Source: Cercophora sp. LCS_1 (Eukaryota > Ascomycota > Sordariomycetes > Sordariales > Lasiosphaeriaceae). From it: a stretch of 64,000 nt of DNA. The DNA is taken from the NCBI GenBank assembly GCA_036250225.1, contig JAPZLL010000021.1, forward strand, positions 496,001 to 560,000, written 5' to 3'. The first letter of the stretch is position 1, and each line of letters starts with the position of its first letter. The notes beneath the pieces were generated by a model. It was not told the origin of the DNA and made no database searches. It was given only the letters and a program-made list of their open reading frames with translations. Below, piece by piece: positions 35,359 through 47,775 of the stretch. The position numbers and the translations under genes were made by a program.

Positions 35359-38300
35359 CTAAGGCCTTCGTCCGAATACATCCTTGACCCTTCGCGATAT
35401 ACCGGATAGCCCCTTGAATTGTCCTGGTGGAAACAGGCCCAATACCTTGTCCGAGAACTCCATGAACCCTGGTGGTACATCTGTGTCTTCCTGGCGGACC
35501 CACACCTTGCATTCCTTAACGATGGCACGCAACTCGCCTTGTTTAAAAGGTTTGGTATCGTTGTCCAGCAACCTTCCGATAATCCTGATTCGGTGGGTAG
35601 CGCTCTGAAACCAAAGTTCCCCCAGAACAAGTGATCTGATGGCTTGTGTGCTGAGATTGCCGGGATTCCGCTTGATGATATGGTCCAAGTAGAGCGGGAT
35701 GCAGACAAGAGCCGCAAAACTGGTCAGCTCGGTGCAAGGCTCTAGCTTTTGCCTCAAGGCTTCCGAAACTCCAGCACTCTTTGGCGTGGATAACGCTTCA
35801 AAGAGCACCTGGCCCCAGTACGCAGCTGCCGGTGTTGACATCTTAGTCATATGCGTATCAAAGCGAGTCAAGAGCTGAACAACTTCTTGTGTACTCTGCT
35901 GGGCCTCAACCTTGCGCGCTGCGCTGATGATTGCTCGGATCACGGCCTGAGAAGGCATAGTTCCGGGTGTGCGGATGAGGGTGATGTTGCTCACCTCGCC
36001 CTTAAGATAGGCAAAAGCAGCATCGAAGGTCCCGCCGTCAAATCTGTTGATGTAGGTTTCGTTCTGTCTTGCCCAGTCAAGCACAGTGCGGTGCATGGGA
36101 CTAACGTGGGTACCGCCGCTGTCATCTGGGCTCTCTGGCCATAGTTCAAGCAAACTGCCGGTCGTACGTCTCAACTGCCGCCTCAAAATTCCATGCAACA
36201 ACGACATATCTGTAGCAGGAATATCTGACATCCCGGAATCCACCCCGAAGTAACAGGCAACGCTTGAGAGCGTCGTGCCGTGCTCCACACAAAACATCAA
36301 GAGCTGCATGTAGCGTGAGCATTGCCGACGCTGACGTGGGTCCAAACGCTGGAAGATTTCCGTATACATGTCACCAAGGTGATGTGGAAGGATGTCGACA
36401 ACGTGCTGGAGACTATTGAGGTTTTCGCCCTCAATGAGGCCACGTTGAATTTCCGACACGACTAAAACAACCCACAGGAGTACACCCTCAGCCTTTTCGA
36501 CTATCCGGGCGGCCATTTGTGCTGCAGAGTTCTCTGGGCGTATAGCAGCTAACTCTCGATATGCGGGGTTGTTTTCGAACTGTGTCCGGACGAAAAGCTC
36601 GATATCGTGCTTGGTAAAAAGCTCAAGTCTCAGGTTGGGATTTGATCTGAATGCATCAGAGAAGACGTTCCAGGGCCTGCTGCTGACGCAAATCTTGACC
36701 CCGCCACACTGGCTCCATTCATTAAGTAATGACACAAGCTTGACAGGATCTTCAAACTGATCCACACCGTCGATCAGCAGTGCTAGCTTCGGCCTGCGCG
36801 TGAAACTCAGAAGAGAGGAGAAGGCGGTACTGAGGACGTCTAATATGGGCATGGGCAGTTCCGCACCATTGCCATAGGATTCAATTAGCGACCGCCAGTC
36901 CGGGAATACGAGAGGGGTGAGCTCTGGCATCTGGGAGAGTGCTTGATACAGCAGGCTCCTGAGGAGCCCTTCCAGGGACTTCTCCATCAAGGACCCGGGA
37001 TGCCAGGCGAAGTAGCACGCTTTGACAAGTTTCCGGCCCTTTGCCCAGACGCGAAGGCGTTGCTCCAGCCTAGGATCCTTAGCGATGAACTTCATCAGTG
37101 TTGATTTGCCAGACCCGGCCTTGCCTGCGATCCAGAAAAGGTCATTAGTGTCACTTTCGAGCCACTGTGTGAAGTTATGCCGCGGGCCCAACTCCTGGAC
37201 TGCAGGCGTTATAGAGTTGTCAAAGATCCACTCAAACGTCGTCGAGAACCTGTCACGGATCCTTCCTTCCCGGTTTATGAGGCTTGGATACCAAAGGTTT
37301 TTGAGTACTGCGGAGTTTGAGACCGGGCTAACGGACTCCGCTGCTTCGGAGCGAGTTTGATACACGTCCTTAGGCAGCTTCTGGGTCTCCGCCGGCAGTG
37401 GGGTGGTTACCATTCCAGGTTCATTGTTTTTGTTGCGCGGGGATCCTTCGAAGACATCGCGGGAGCTTGCACCAAGAGTATTGGCCCAAGTGTTGATTCC
37501 GTCTAGAATGCTGGTGAGCGTGGCAGGCTGATGCCCACCATCTCCAAGCCCATCACTCCTGGGGGGTTTAATATCAGCGGGCGGTTCCAGGGCATGAATG
37601 GATAGAGGTCGGGTGGCACCAAAACTCACTCATTGAACCAAAGAGCCAGCATGAGGGCTTGACAGAGGTGTTGACGCCATTGACTCATCCGTGAGTTCAA
37701 CTCTTCGATTTCCCGTCTTACCTCCGGATACGTGTTGGCGTCATAACGAAAGATGAACAGGGGCTTCTTTCCTTCCACTTGAGCACCTATAAGGCCCCTC
37801 TTGAGCATTGATGTTGAGTCGGCGTGGATTCCTACACATGCGTTGCGAAACTGAACGAGATAACCTCCCCGGCTGTCTTCATCATTGAAACGTTGCTCCA
37901 TGTCGTCAAACAAGTGGCTGTGACTCTGTAGCAAGTCATAGATATCGGTCGTACTGTTGTATTTCCCTAGTAAACAACGAGACGCCTCCTCAAGAAGGCT
38001 GTTGTTGACTTCGAGGTATCGAAGACCTGAGACAGCTAGCGCTAATATCGTGAGGGGATGCGATGATGACGCATGTCGAGCTGAGCTATTCAAGGAGACC
38101 CCAGAAGGGACTACGGGAGAGGTCGATGATCCTTCGGCGGGCAGATCTCCTACCACGTCCGAGACAGTCACCGGGGTCTCTTCCTCGATCCCAGCGTCAT
38201 AACAGTCGCACCCGTCCCGTCCGCAGTGTGATACTGGCATTGCGACGGAACCCTCAGACGTGGCAGCGCTGTTAGCGCCGTTTACCGCACTTGAGGGGGC

Positions 38301-39965
38301 ATCGTTGTTGGACGGAATGTCATCCTCGTCCAAGCCTACGGGAAGGAACAGCAAGGCGAAGGCAAGGAGATGGTCGCGAACGTGTTTCTCCAGCGCATCT
38401 ACTGCCCCCTGAGCGTGCTGGTCGGGGAAATCCTGCTCCAACTCTTCTGGCAGCCCCCCGCAAAAATCGCAGTTGCCTCGAAAAATATCTTTCGGCGGAG
38501 CTTGGCTGTGCTTGATGATCGTGCGGAGTTGGTTGGCGGTAATCTTCTGGTTATGGGCTTCGGTAAGATGCAGCTCTAGTGAGTCCGGCGATGTAAAAAG
38601 TGGCGCAGCATGGCAGAACCAACAACTCCACTGTTGTTGGAGATGTTCCGTACGCATGTGCGCAAGCCAGGCGGTGTTTGATCCCGCACAAGTGAACGGG
38701 AATGGACAGTTTTCGTCAAGACACATAAAGGGCTCGAAATCCTGAATCAAATGTTGCCTGATGGTGAGAGTGTGTTAGTGAAAGTCACAGTCCAACAAAG
38801 CACCTTGTGGGGTCTTACTTCCATTCTTCCTCACTGGCAAAGTCGCTTGCGGGAAATATGAGGCAACAAAAATCGCAAGCGAAGGAATCGGTTTCCAAGT
38901 CAACCCTCGGTCTTCTGGGAAGTGCCTTGATTGGTATGCGAACAGACACAACACTTTCAGGCTTTCCATCGCTGGTTTGCGGTAATTTGTCGAAGACAAG
39001 CTTTGTTTTAACCGTGGCCGAAAGTATCTCGCTCGGGGCCATCATCCCCCCGGTTCCAAGATCACCACAAACATCGCCTAGCGCAGGAAGCGGTATGGCA
39101 ATAGCTGGGTAGTTTTGGCCCCCCCCTGCGTTTTCAGGCTGGACCGTGTCAGGCTCGGCGCGGGTCGGAAGCGTGGATGTCTTTCGCTGATGCTGGCGAA
39201 TATACGCGAACCGTGCCCTCCTAGTGCTTATAGACTCGGCTAGCCGAGCTCTCAGCCAGATCTTTGCGTTGGGGAACAAGTGGTCCGCCTTTTCTCTCGC
39301 CACCAGCTCGAACATGTCGTAAACCTGCTTATTGCGGTCCAACGCTCTGAACCGCTGAACTCGCTCCCGGACATGTGCTTTCCCCGCAGAACGGACGACA
39401 AGATAGAACTGGTGAAGGCGACTGATTGCGCTCCGAACCTCAATCCACGGCCGCATATCATCGGAAGGACCTTGACCATTGTCTGCTATTGCGGGTTGGG
39501 GGGCAAGTCGGTAGGATGAGGTTGAGGAGCAATCTGATACATTGCTCTCGGATTCCGACTGCGAAGCTTCGTCATCCAGGCTGGGCGAATATTGAGCCAC
39601 CATGGTGCCTATTTTGTGACAGCATCGAGAATTAGAAATCATCACGATATGCGGAAATCGTCAGACGTACAAAGTGTAGCCTCCAGGGATACAAGCTGGT
39701 GGAGGATGAGCTTTCTAGTCTCGTGAGAACCGCTCAGTCGGGAAACCAATGACTGCCGACCCGCCGAAAACACACCCATATTGCTGGCCCACACATTAAG
39801 GCGTGCCAGTTGTACCCGCGCTTCGGGCGCCGACTCGGTATTGCTGGAAGATACCGTGGAGAGATGGTGCTTGCAGCGCGCCACGAGCGCCGTGATCTCC
39901 GAGGAGTCGGACTCCAGCGACATCTGTGTGGAGTCGCCATTATCCGCATCGAGCTCTCCGTCCAT
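35359..39965 (-). CDS. NLR 2: C2H2-type zinc finger - NACHT protein
   Basis: Exons 39965-39671, 39608-38819, 38757-37630 and 37558-35359 join in phase (GTACGT, GTAAGA and GTGAGT donors) to 1,470 aa. The N-terminus resembles fungal STAND-protein leaders (RLNVWASNMGVFSAGRQSLVSRL). Zinc-finger-like Cys/His segments follow at about 350-470 (FACDFCCLIFP, FMCLDENCPFPF, WSCWFCHAAPLFTSPDSLELHLTEAH, CDFCGGLP). The NACHT domain has Walker A WIAGKAGSGKST near 883-890, Walker B LALLIDGVDQF, and the sensor region VKICVSSRPW. The C-terminal ~450 residues are helical, without ankyrin or WD repeats. The frame stays open upstream to 40280, which would overlap the divergent protease gene; I prefer Met at 39965. 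Its head-to-head pairing with a subtilase suggests joint regulation. Confidence 0.85.
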
Positions 39966-40197
39966 GATGTCCGTGAAAGAATGAGCGAGCAGGTCGATGT
40001 CTACCACCCCAGTTGTCTTTCTCGGTCGTTGGAAGGTCGGGTCGCAATCTTGTCGTGGCTGCCCCGGCTGCTCTTTCCCTCTGGCCTCAGGCAACAATGC
40101 AGGCGAGTCGACGAATGACGCGAGCCTTCCCCTCAACCAGCCCCTCCTCAAACATGCCAGTGGGGTGTCCCCGCCTTGAGTCGGGGATTCTGTCAAG
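39966..40197. promoter_or_regulatory. Divergent promoter region of NLR 2 and the subtilase
   Basis: The start codons chosen leave about 230 bp between the two head-to-head genes, so they probably share a bidirectional promoter. Both frames remain open through it. No clear TATA is seen. Confidence 0.5.
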
Positions 40198-43100
40198 TTG
40201 GGCGTCGATAAGCTCCCATCGCCACCGTTCGGCATATTCGATGGTGGCATCATGGCCATGGCACAGCTCATCGCGCACAAAACTTTCGATGGCGACCGTT
40301 ATAAGCCAGCTTCTGAATTAGATGACCTGTACGAGCTCGCCCTCGCAGTTCTCCCACCATTCTCCAGATGCGCCAAGCAAATGATTGATGGAGCCGCAAA
40401 GTCCCCCCCCTCTGCACCAGATCGCGATGCGACCGCTTTCCTCGAGAAATTCTACAGCACAACGTTCACTATCCACAATATCCTTTTGTTCTTCGATCCA
40501 AACCACCCTGCAGTTGACCAAGAACGGACGGCGCGGAACCTCATGCTCATCCTGGACGAACTGGAAAGCCGTTTTCTGTCTCGGGGACGGCTCCTTGCAC
40601 TATTTTCGTCGAACGTCACGGACGATGAAACATATCCAAAGCTACGGGCATTCCGGCGATCTTTTGTTGAAGACGACCCCCTCCACGACCAAAATGTGGA
40701 CCCCCTGATGCGCAACGCTCGGATTGCGAGCAGCAGCGCCAAAAAACGGTCGAAGCTTCTAGCCTCACTCAACGAATCGCTGACGTTCTTCGGACTGGCA
40801 TTAGCGAACGCCGACGAAGGGGATACGCCGTGTCCGTTGCGTTTCGAAGAGTACCCTTCGCGGCAAGTCGTCCGGTTCGCCTCTGTCTTGCACTCAGTCC
40901 TCCGTGAGAGGTGGTGTTGCGGTAACAGATTTGGCTGTAGAGTAGCAGCTCACACGAGTCGGCGTATGCAATTGAGCCTCACCGCCTATCGATGCTTTGA
41001 AACGGCACCTGTTCGCGACCAGAACGCTCGCGCTGGTGATGGCTACAAGTTTCAGGTCTTATTCCCGAAGCAGGCAGCCATACAGTGGCAGGACTCCGAG
41101 ATCCGTGTAAAGGAAATTGGGTACGTTCCCGGAGACTGTTCACCGTGTGCTCGGCATAACGATCAAGTTTCGCTTTCTAACCTCATTATTCACAGTGTCG
41201 TCAAGATCGAACACGAGGAGGTCGGCCCCGATCTTTGCAGGGCTCTTAGCAATCCCGTGGACAAGACCCGGTTGGTGCTGCTAGCATGCAAGCAAAACCG
41301 AAAGCTGTGGTGGCTCCGAGCCGACTACAACATTCCTTTTCACAAGCGGATGGAGGGCGGGAGATTTGTACCCCTGGGGAGCCTTCTACGCCAGAAGGAA
41401 CAAGGTTGCCAGTCCAAGTTTGCTTTTGTCGAAGAAAGAGACCGACTCATTCTCTCTTTTATCTTAGCCTCCTCCCTGCTTCAACTTTACCCCAACTTTT
41501 GGTTCGAACCGTGGCTCTCTAGCCATAAGGTCCACTTCCTTGCGTCTACGGCCTCCGAGGGTGTAGATGTCAAGAATCCGTTCCTTGTCTTAGACGAGGG
41601 CCAGGGTGATGCCCACTTGAGCTCGACACCGCTGTGCAATCCCCATCGATACCCCGGATTACTAGGCCTGGGTATCATTCTTCTCGAAATAGCCAGTGCG
41701 GCTTTGATTTGCTTTGAAGTGGGGACTGACAAGTGCATTCGCGCGCTCGAGTTATTCGATGAACTGTTAGAAGAGTGGCAACTGACGGGCTCGAGGACAG
41801 TTTCCGATGGCCTTATTCGAGCTATCAAGGCCTGCATAGATCCTAGCCGACTAAAAAACAGGGGACTTGACAGGGACTCCGTCAACGACCGCCAGATACG
41901 ACGTTATATCTTTGAAGAGGTCGTCGTGCCTCTCGGGGAGCTCATCACCGTGGCCTACGAGCTCCCGCTGCGGGAAATTGGGCGACCGGGCCAGGAACCC
42001 GAAGACGTAGGACCAGCTCACCAACACAACGATCACTTAGAGGAAGAAATCCCTTCAAATAATGAAAGGTACGTCGGCTCACGGTGATTTCCGGAAGTGT
42101 CTCTGACTGAGGTCCTTCCCAGGCGTCTCTGCACAGAGAGATGGTTCCGAAAACTGAATAACGTTCACAGCGTGCTGGATGATTTACAAGATCAACTCGA
42201 GGATTTGCCTCATGGAGTTCTACAAGGATCGCGCATCAAGATTGCAGTTCTCGATACCGGATTTCAACCATCAAAAGCGGTCGGCGACAATTTCGCAGAG
42301 CAGGGTCGGATTCGAGCTACGGAGTCCCAGTCATTTGTTAGCGGGACAGAGCCCAAGGAGCTCGCTCAGTCGGGGTGGAGGATAGACCAGGACGGGCACG
42401 GCACCGACGTCGCCACAATTGTTCTCAAAGTCTGCCCGCTGGCAGATGTGCACGTCGCCCAGGTCTTCCGATCGAGGAAAGACCTACAAGACCCCAAGAT
42501 GAATGCACAAACCTGCAAGAGCATTGCAGAGGTAAGCCATGCTGTACCAGGAGTGCCGTATCGTTGGGCATCACTGATGGAACCTCTAGGCTATCCGAGA
42601 AGCCACAGAAACCTGGAACGTGGATATCATCGTCATGAGCTTTGGGTTTACCAAAGCGATCCCCATGATTCGCCAGGCGATCGAAGACGCCTCCCGAAAG
42701 GCGAAACCGCCCCTCATTTTCGCGGCGGGACGAAACGACGGGGCCAATATGAACATGGCATGGCCCGCGCGCGCTGATGAAGTTTTTGGAATCAACTCTA
42801 CGGACGGCAATGGGGCCCCATCTTCTTTCAACCCGTCTCCCGAGGAGTACTCGAGAATTTTCCACGCCTTGGGCGAAGCGGTCCCGGTCAAGGATCCGGG
42901 GGCAAACTCACGTCCCGTCAAGTACTTTTCCGGAACCTCGTGCGCGACTCCCATAGCAGCGGGCCTGGCAGCGAATCTCCTCGTGTCTGCTAGAATGGCT
43001 GTTGCAGCTTTGCCACCAGAGAAAAGAGAACGCTTCGCGAGCCTGCCCGACGAGTTGCAAGCCCGCAGTGGGATGACTGCCGTACTGAAGAAATTGATGA

Positions 43101-43216
43101 GCCGCAAACATGAGTGTGGCGTAGCAAGCCTGCTACCCTGGGAGTTTCTTTCGCGAGACCGGCTGGACCAGAACCGCTTTTTACAGGATATAGAAGAAGT
43201 ATTGGAGAATTTGTGA
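40198..43216 (+). CDS. DUF7580-like / subtilisin-like serine protease (HET-Q2-type)
   Basis: Exons 40198-42068, 42123-42531 and 42590-43216 join in phase to 968 aa (950 if Met19 is used). Residues ~20-600 are a helical region with the signature I associate with DUF7580 (LILSFILASSLLQLYPNFWFEP ... NPHRYPGLLGLGIILLEI). The C-terminal S8 peptidase domain is complete: Asp668 in IAVLDTGFQ, His716 in DQDGHGTDVATIV, oxyanion Asn809 in FAAGRNDG, Ser877 in FSGTSCATPIAAGLAAN. No signal peptide is present, so it acts in the cytosol. In Podospora the subtilase HET-Q2 cleaves the gasdermin-like HET-Q1 to trigger death; the next gene here is gasdermin-like, so this is its likely protease. The helical N-terminus may be regulatory. 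Confidence 0.88.
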
Positions 43217-43610
43217 AGGCAGAACGATGAAGGTAGCTCTCAGATGGGACTCATTCTTGGATGCTAGGGCGCATCTTGGCACTGTCAAGTTTCACTCAAA
43301 TATACGTTCCACCCATCCAAATGTATGCAAGAGGTTCCCCGGTAGTGCCCCAGTGATGCCCAACCGCCTTGAACCGGGGATCACCGCGCGCCCACTCCGC
43401 GGCCTCCAAGCACTGCTGACCGAAGGCTTGGCCGAATTGCATGATGCGAGGTGTTCGAGGTACCATTGGTGGGTGTGCGATTGGTGGGATTGACCAAAGT
43501 CACGCGTCCTTCAGTTCCAAAACGGAAAGGTTCCCCTCTCTCTGCAAACACCACGTTGGGCATGCTCCAGTCGCAACATCAACGACGCCCCGTCGCCAGA
43601 CAACATCAAA
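43217..43610. other. Spacer between subtilase and gasdermin-like gene
   Basis: A 394-bp stretch, same-strand intergenic, holding the presumed promoter of the gasdermin-like gene. No other coding signal. Confidence 0.5.
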
Positions 43611-44414
43611 ATGACCTCTCCAATCCCCTCCTACATTCCATCTCCAAACTGGGACATCCCCTTCCCGTCTCCATCCGTATCCCTGGGTCGCCTCATCAAA
43701 AACTACAAAGACCCCGAGAGCCTGATCCCGAGCTCGACGATCCGACCGATCCCTCCTTCCGCAATCAACATCTCTCACAAAAAATCATGGCACACAACCA
43801 TGGAAGAGATCAAAGCAGGGCATCTAGGCGTCTGGGCCTCCTTCCTACAGATTCTTCTCGTCATCCCGCCAGTCGGCACCGCCGAGGTTGGCCTGGAAGT
43901 GGTGCGCTCCAAGGCGGAGGAACACCGATTCGAAACCCTCGAGACGCATTCGTTCATCCCAGACCCCGAGTACATTCGACAAGCGATCGCCGACCCAGGA
44001 GCTCAGGCTTTCTTTGAGGCGACGGGCAGGAGGAAACCGGTGTACATGATCACAGGTATAAAGGTCGCGCGTGGAGCCGATGTGAACAGGGAGACAGCGA
44101 CGAAGATTGGAGTCGAGGCAGGGATCGAGGCGGATCTAACAGCCGTCACGATGGTGCCTGTTACGCCGGGAACTGGAGTGGGGTGGCAGAGAGGGAAGAG
44201 GGTTGCTGTTGGTTTTGCCGGTGGTAGTGACTATGTTTTTGCGTATAGGTTGATCAAGATTAAGCTGAAGAGGAAAGGGGTGGTGAGTGAACGTTTTGCC
44301 AAAGGCGCAGTGTTTGGTTTGGATGATGAACTCGAGGATAGCGAAGGCGAAGATTTTGACGTTGAGGAGTACGATGGTGGGTTGGGGGTTTTGGATGACA
44401 CTGTGAGTGATTGA
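43611..44414 (+). CDS. Fungal gasdermin-like protein (RCD-1/HET-Q1 type)
   Basis: Intronless frame of 267 aa, the size of fungal gasdermin-like proteins. Features matching that family are YMITGIKVARGADVN near residue 145, the Gly/Val-rich strand pairs around 165-205 ending in GGSDYVFAYRLIKIKLKRKG, and a hydrophobic segment at 72-95. The last ~30 residues are strongly acidic (ELEDSEGEDFDVEE), separated from the basic body by KGAVFG. In HET-Q1 the partner protease removes a short C-terminal peptide after a Phe, freeing the pore-forming part; Phe235 occupies a comparable place here (inference). It has no signal peptide and acts at the inner side of membranes. The adjacent subtilase strengthens the call. 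Confidence 0.72.
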   Translation: MTSPIPSYIPSPNWDIPFPSPSVSLGRLIKNYKDPESLIPSSTIRPIPPSAINISHKKSWHTTMEEIKAGHLGVWASFLQILLVIPPVGTAEVGLEVVRSKAEEHRFETLETHSFIPDPEYIRQAIADPGAQAFFEATGRRKPVYMITGIKVARGADVNRETATKIGVEAGIEADLTAVTMVPVTPGTGVGWQRGKRVAVGFAGGSDYVFAYRLIKIKLKRKGVVSERFAKGAVFGLDDELEDSEGEDFDVEEYDGGLGVLDDTVSD

Positions 44415-45460
44415 AGTTCCATTCGGGGTCATAATTTTAGCACTCTTATTGATGAGGCAGTTCGCCTCCTGCTCCGAGCGAAATCATCCTGGCCCCTGTT
44501 CTCTTGCCTGGTATTCCTTTCGTGAGAATCTGGTCTCCTCCTCTTGTGTGCGGACGTATCCAACACTTCTTCTTGGCCTTCCGATAAACTGCATGACGCC
44601 CGCGGCGACCGAGAGTGCCGTGGTTGGATCTATTGCGGGTCTTGCCGCCCAGACTGAACAAATAGAGTTGAAAGATGATTCCTGCTGGAAATGTTCGTGT
44701 CTCCCATACCATACTTGAGCCACAAGCGGGATTTTATTTTGGGCTCAGATCGGCCGTCGAAGACAGCAGCAGCAGAAGACCAGGCAGATATGCGGCCTCT
44801 GGTTGGCTACTTCACGGCGACGGAAGCGCTGTTTGGTCACAGCGGTCGCCAGGATTGCAATGGCGCCGCTTGGCGCAGTTTCGGCGCCGGGCCCAGGTCC
44901 CTTGTTTGTCTTCCAGACTTCCTCTCGAACCCCGCGCCACATGCCCCCCTGTCCCGGCGTTCAACGTGCAGAAGCTGAAAATTTGGCGACAGATCCCAGA
45001 CAGAAAAGTCGACCAAGACTTAAGAATCGTTGGCATCTGAGGCGGTCTCGCCAGCGTGCTTGCTGCATGACAGGCACCTAGGGCGATGCCCAAAGACTTA
45101 GCCCCATGAAACTCCCCCAAAGGGCTTCGTTATGTTGATACCATCGTCCAGGTCGAGCAAGTAGGTATGTTGCTAACCTCTGTGAGTGCTTGGCGTTCGA
45201 GATGCACCTTGGGGTCTAGACCCGCGCTATTGGGCCCTCCTCCCTGCATCCTCACACAATAATTGGATATCAACCCTGTCGCCGGGATGTAGTCGACCGC
45301 ATCGGGGTTCTAGGCCTTGCGGGAGGCGAGCTGAAAGACACGACGGTCTCACAACTCCGGATGTCAAATACGAGCGCATGACCCAAGAAATCGCATCAAT
45401 GTCTTTCTCTCCGCAAGTCGTCAATCGCTCGTCGACAACTGCTGTCTTGCTCTCTTCACA
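44415..45460. other. Intergenic region
   Basis: About 1 kb without a supportable gene. Several overlapping frames of 60-120 codons on both strands have no domain. Confidence 0.4.
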
Positions 45461-47517
45461 ATGGCGGGTTTCGACGGGAAAGCACACTACTTCAACCCCA
45501 CCCACGGCCACTCATACCGGTACCTGGATGACGCCGAACCCAGTCTCCGCCCGGCTCCGAAGCGGATCATCATCTGCTGCGATGGCACCTGGCAGTCGTC
45601 TGTCACGAACATGATCAATGTTCCGTCCAACGTCACCCGCATTGCTCGCTACCTGACCAAATCGGCCAAAGATGAGAACGGCAAGCTATGGCAGCAGGTC
45701 GTATACTATGGTGAGTAGTCGGGCGATGCTTTCGTTCGAGTTCCCTCGTGCTGATGACTAATAGACGCGGGAATCGGCACTGGTGTGTCCAGCATCGAGG
45801 CGAAACGCCAGGGTGGAACGGGGTCGGGCTTTGTCGGCAACGTCATCGAGGCCTACAACTTCATTGTCCTCAACTATAACCTCGGCGACCAGATCTTTTG
45901 CATTGGTTTCTCCCGAGGTGCCTACACCGCGCGGGCTGTCGCGGGTCTCGTTACCGATATTGGAATCATTGAGCCCGGCCACATGCAGGACTTCCCGGAG
46001 CTGTACTCTCTGTACCAAAAGCACACCGATGGCCACATGTTCCGCAAGACGCAGGCTTGGCGCGATTGGGCCGAGGGTCGGCGCAAATTTGACCCAAAGG
46101 AAAAGGACCTGCCGTGGCACCTACGGAGCCCTGTGACGGAGTGGGAGAAGCTTCCTCATGGAGCTGCCCCTGAGTCGACGCGGTGGGTTGAAGCCATTGG
46201 CGTCTTTGACACGGTTGGCAGTCTCGGTATTCCGGATGTTGAGGGAGCCGTGGGGTGGATCGTCGACAAGGTCAAAGGGGCTGTCCCGGTCGAGGACTTC
46301 GGCTTCCACAACGTGGCGCTCAGTCCGTACATCAAGAATGCTTATCATGCGCTTGCTCTAGACGAACATCGGAAGCCCTTTGACGCAACGCTTTGGCACT
46401 TTCCGGAGAAAGGAACTGCCGGCACGCCGAAACCCAAGGCATCAAGCGATGAACTGAGGACTGCATGGCGGCAGCTTCGGGACACCAACGGCGTCAGCGA
46501 CGCTGAACTTGCGCGGGCGTGGGAGGACCTTGTAGCTGCAGAGATGTATGAGGAGCTGAAGGGCACAGACTCGAAGTTGCTTCAGGTGTGGTTCCCTGGT
46601 GTGCACATCAACATTGGCGGAGGAAGCGATGACCTGTTGGCGGAGAAGAAGAGCGATTTCGAACGTAGGGTCCCGACATTGTGTTCCAATACTGCAATTG
46701 CTAACGTCAGCCTACAGAAATCGCCATCGTCACTCTGGCCTGGATGATTGAGCAGCTCTCGCCACACCTCACCTTCAACTTTACGACGACCTGGCGCTTG
46801 CACACCGATCGGTTCCAGTTGATGCGCCCTGTTGTCGACTCCCTCCTCAAGAGCAACAACAAGGATCATTGGCTGATGAAGAAGATCAACAGCGCCAAGG
46901 CCAAGGACAAGGAGGGAGACCGCTGGACAGATGGCGGCATCACTTGGGGCAGGTCCCACGCAGCCGATGTTCTCCTTGGCTGGGCTACCGGTCCTATCAT
47001 TGACAGCTTCGAGGGCGACATGAAGCGGGCCGGCTCCAAGGATCGTACACCGGGAGAGTACAAGGCGACCAAGACCCAAGGCAGCAAGACTGTCAAGCTC
47101 GGCAAGACCAACGAGCAGATCCACCCCACGGTTGCGTACAGAATGTTCCGTCTCGGCACTCAAGGGTACAAGCCTGTTCCGCTCAAGGACTTTAAGCGCC
47201 AGAAGAAGGTGACGGATTTGGCGCAGGATGATGGGAGCGTGAAGAAGGCCATCGAGTACGAATGGGTGAAGGGCGATGTGCGTATCCCGGAGTACAAGAT
47301 CCGGGCGACCGACAGCGAATCGAGTGACTCTTGGGAGCGCATCTGCGTGGTTAGCGAGTCTGCTGGGGAATGGCTGGCGAAACTGGACAAGGAGTATGAC
47401 TTCGACTCACCGCAAGTCAGAAAGGTGGATGCGCCGCCACCGCAACCGCAGGTGGGAGGTTATCAGCCTCAGAGCTTTTTCCCGAACGACATTCTCGGTA
47501 GGGAGGCGCCGTTGTAG
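45461..47517 (+). CDS. DUF2235 alpha/beta hydrolase (Tle1-like phospholipase family)
   Basis: Exons 45461-45710, 45765-46664 and 46718-47517 give 649 aa. The DUF2235 signature is clear: KRIIICCDGTWQSS, NVTRIARY, VVYYDAGIGTG, NFIVLNYNLGDQIFCIGFSRGAYTARAVAGL (nucleophile Ser133 in GFSRGAY), EAIGVFDTVGSLGIP (catalytic Asp), and VWFPGVHINIGGG (catalytic His). No signal peptide or membrane segment is seen. Bacterial relatives are T6SS phospholipase effectors; fungal copies are numerous and mostly uncharacterised. The C-terminus adds about 150 residues and ends with a proline/glutamine-rich linker. Lipid hydrolysis is inferred from the intact triad. Confidence 0.9.
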
Positions 47518-47775
47518 TTTGTCGCTAGGAGCATTCGAGCAGGCTGGAGCTGACTAGCGGGCGCTCGTGTGATGCCATCAGCGATGTCATAGAAACCAAG
47601 CAGCGTGGTTGGAACAATAGGGACCATGATCCGTGTTCTGATTATTGAAGAGTGCACTGTTACATTACTGGGCTGAAATTTCTGACCCTTGGCATCCAAC
47701 ACACTTGACTCCACCGACCTTCTGTCGGGTCGCTCCTCCTCTCATCACAATCTTCCCCCGCACCCGAGTCGTCAG

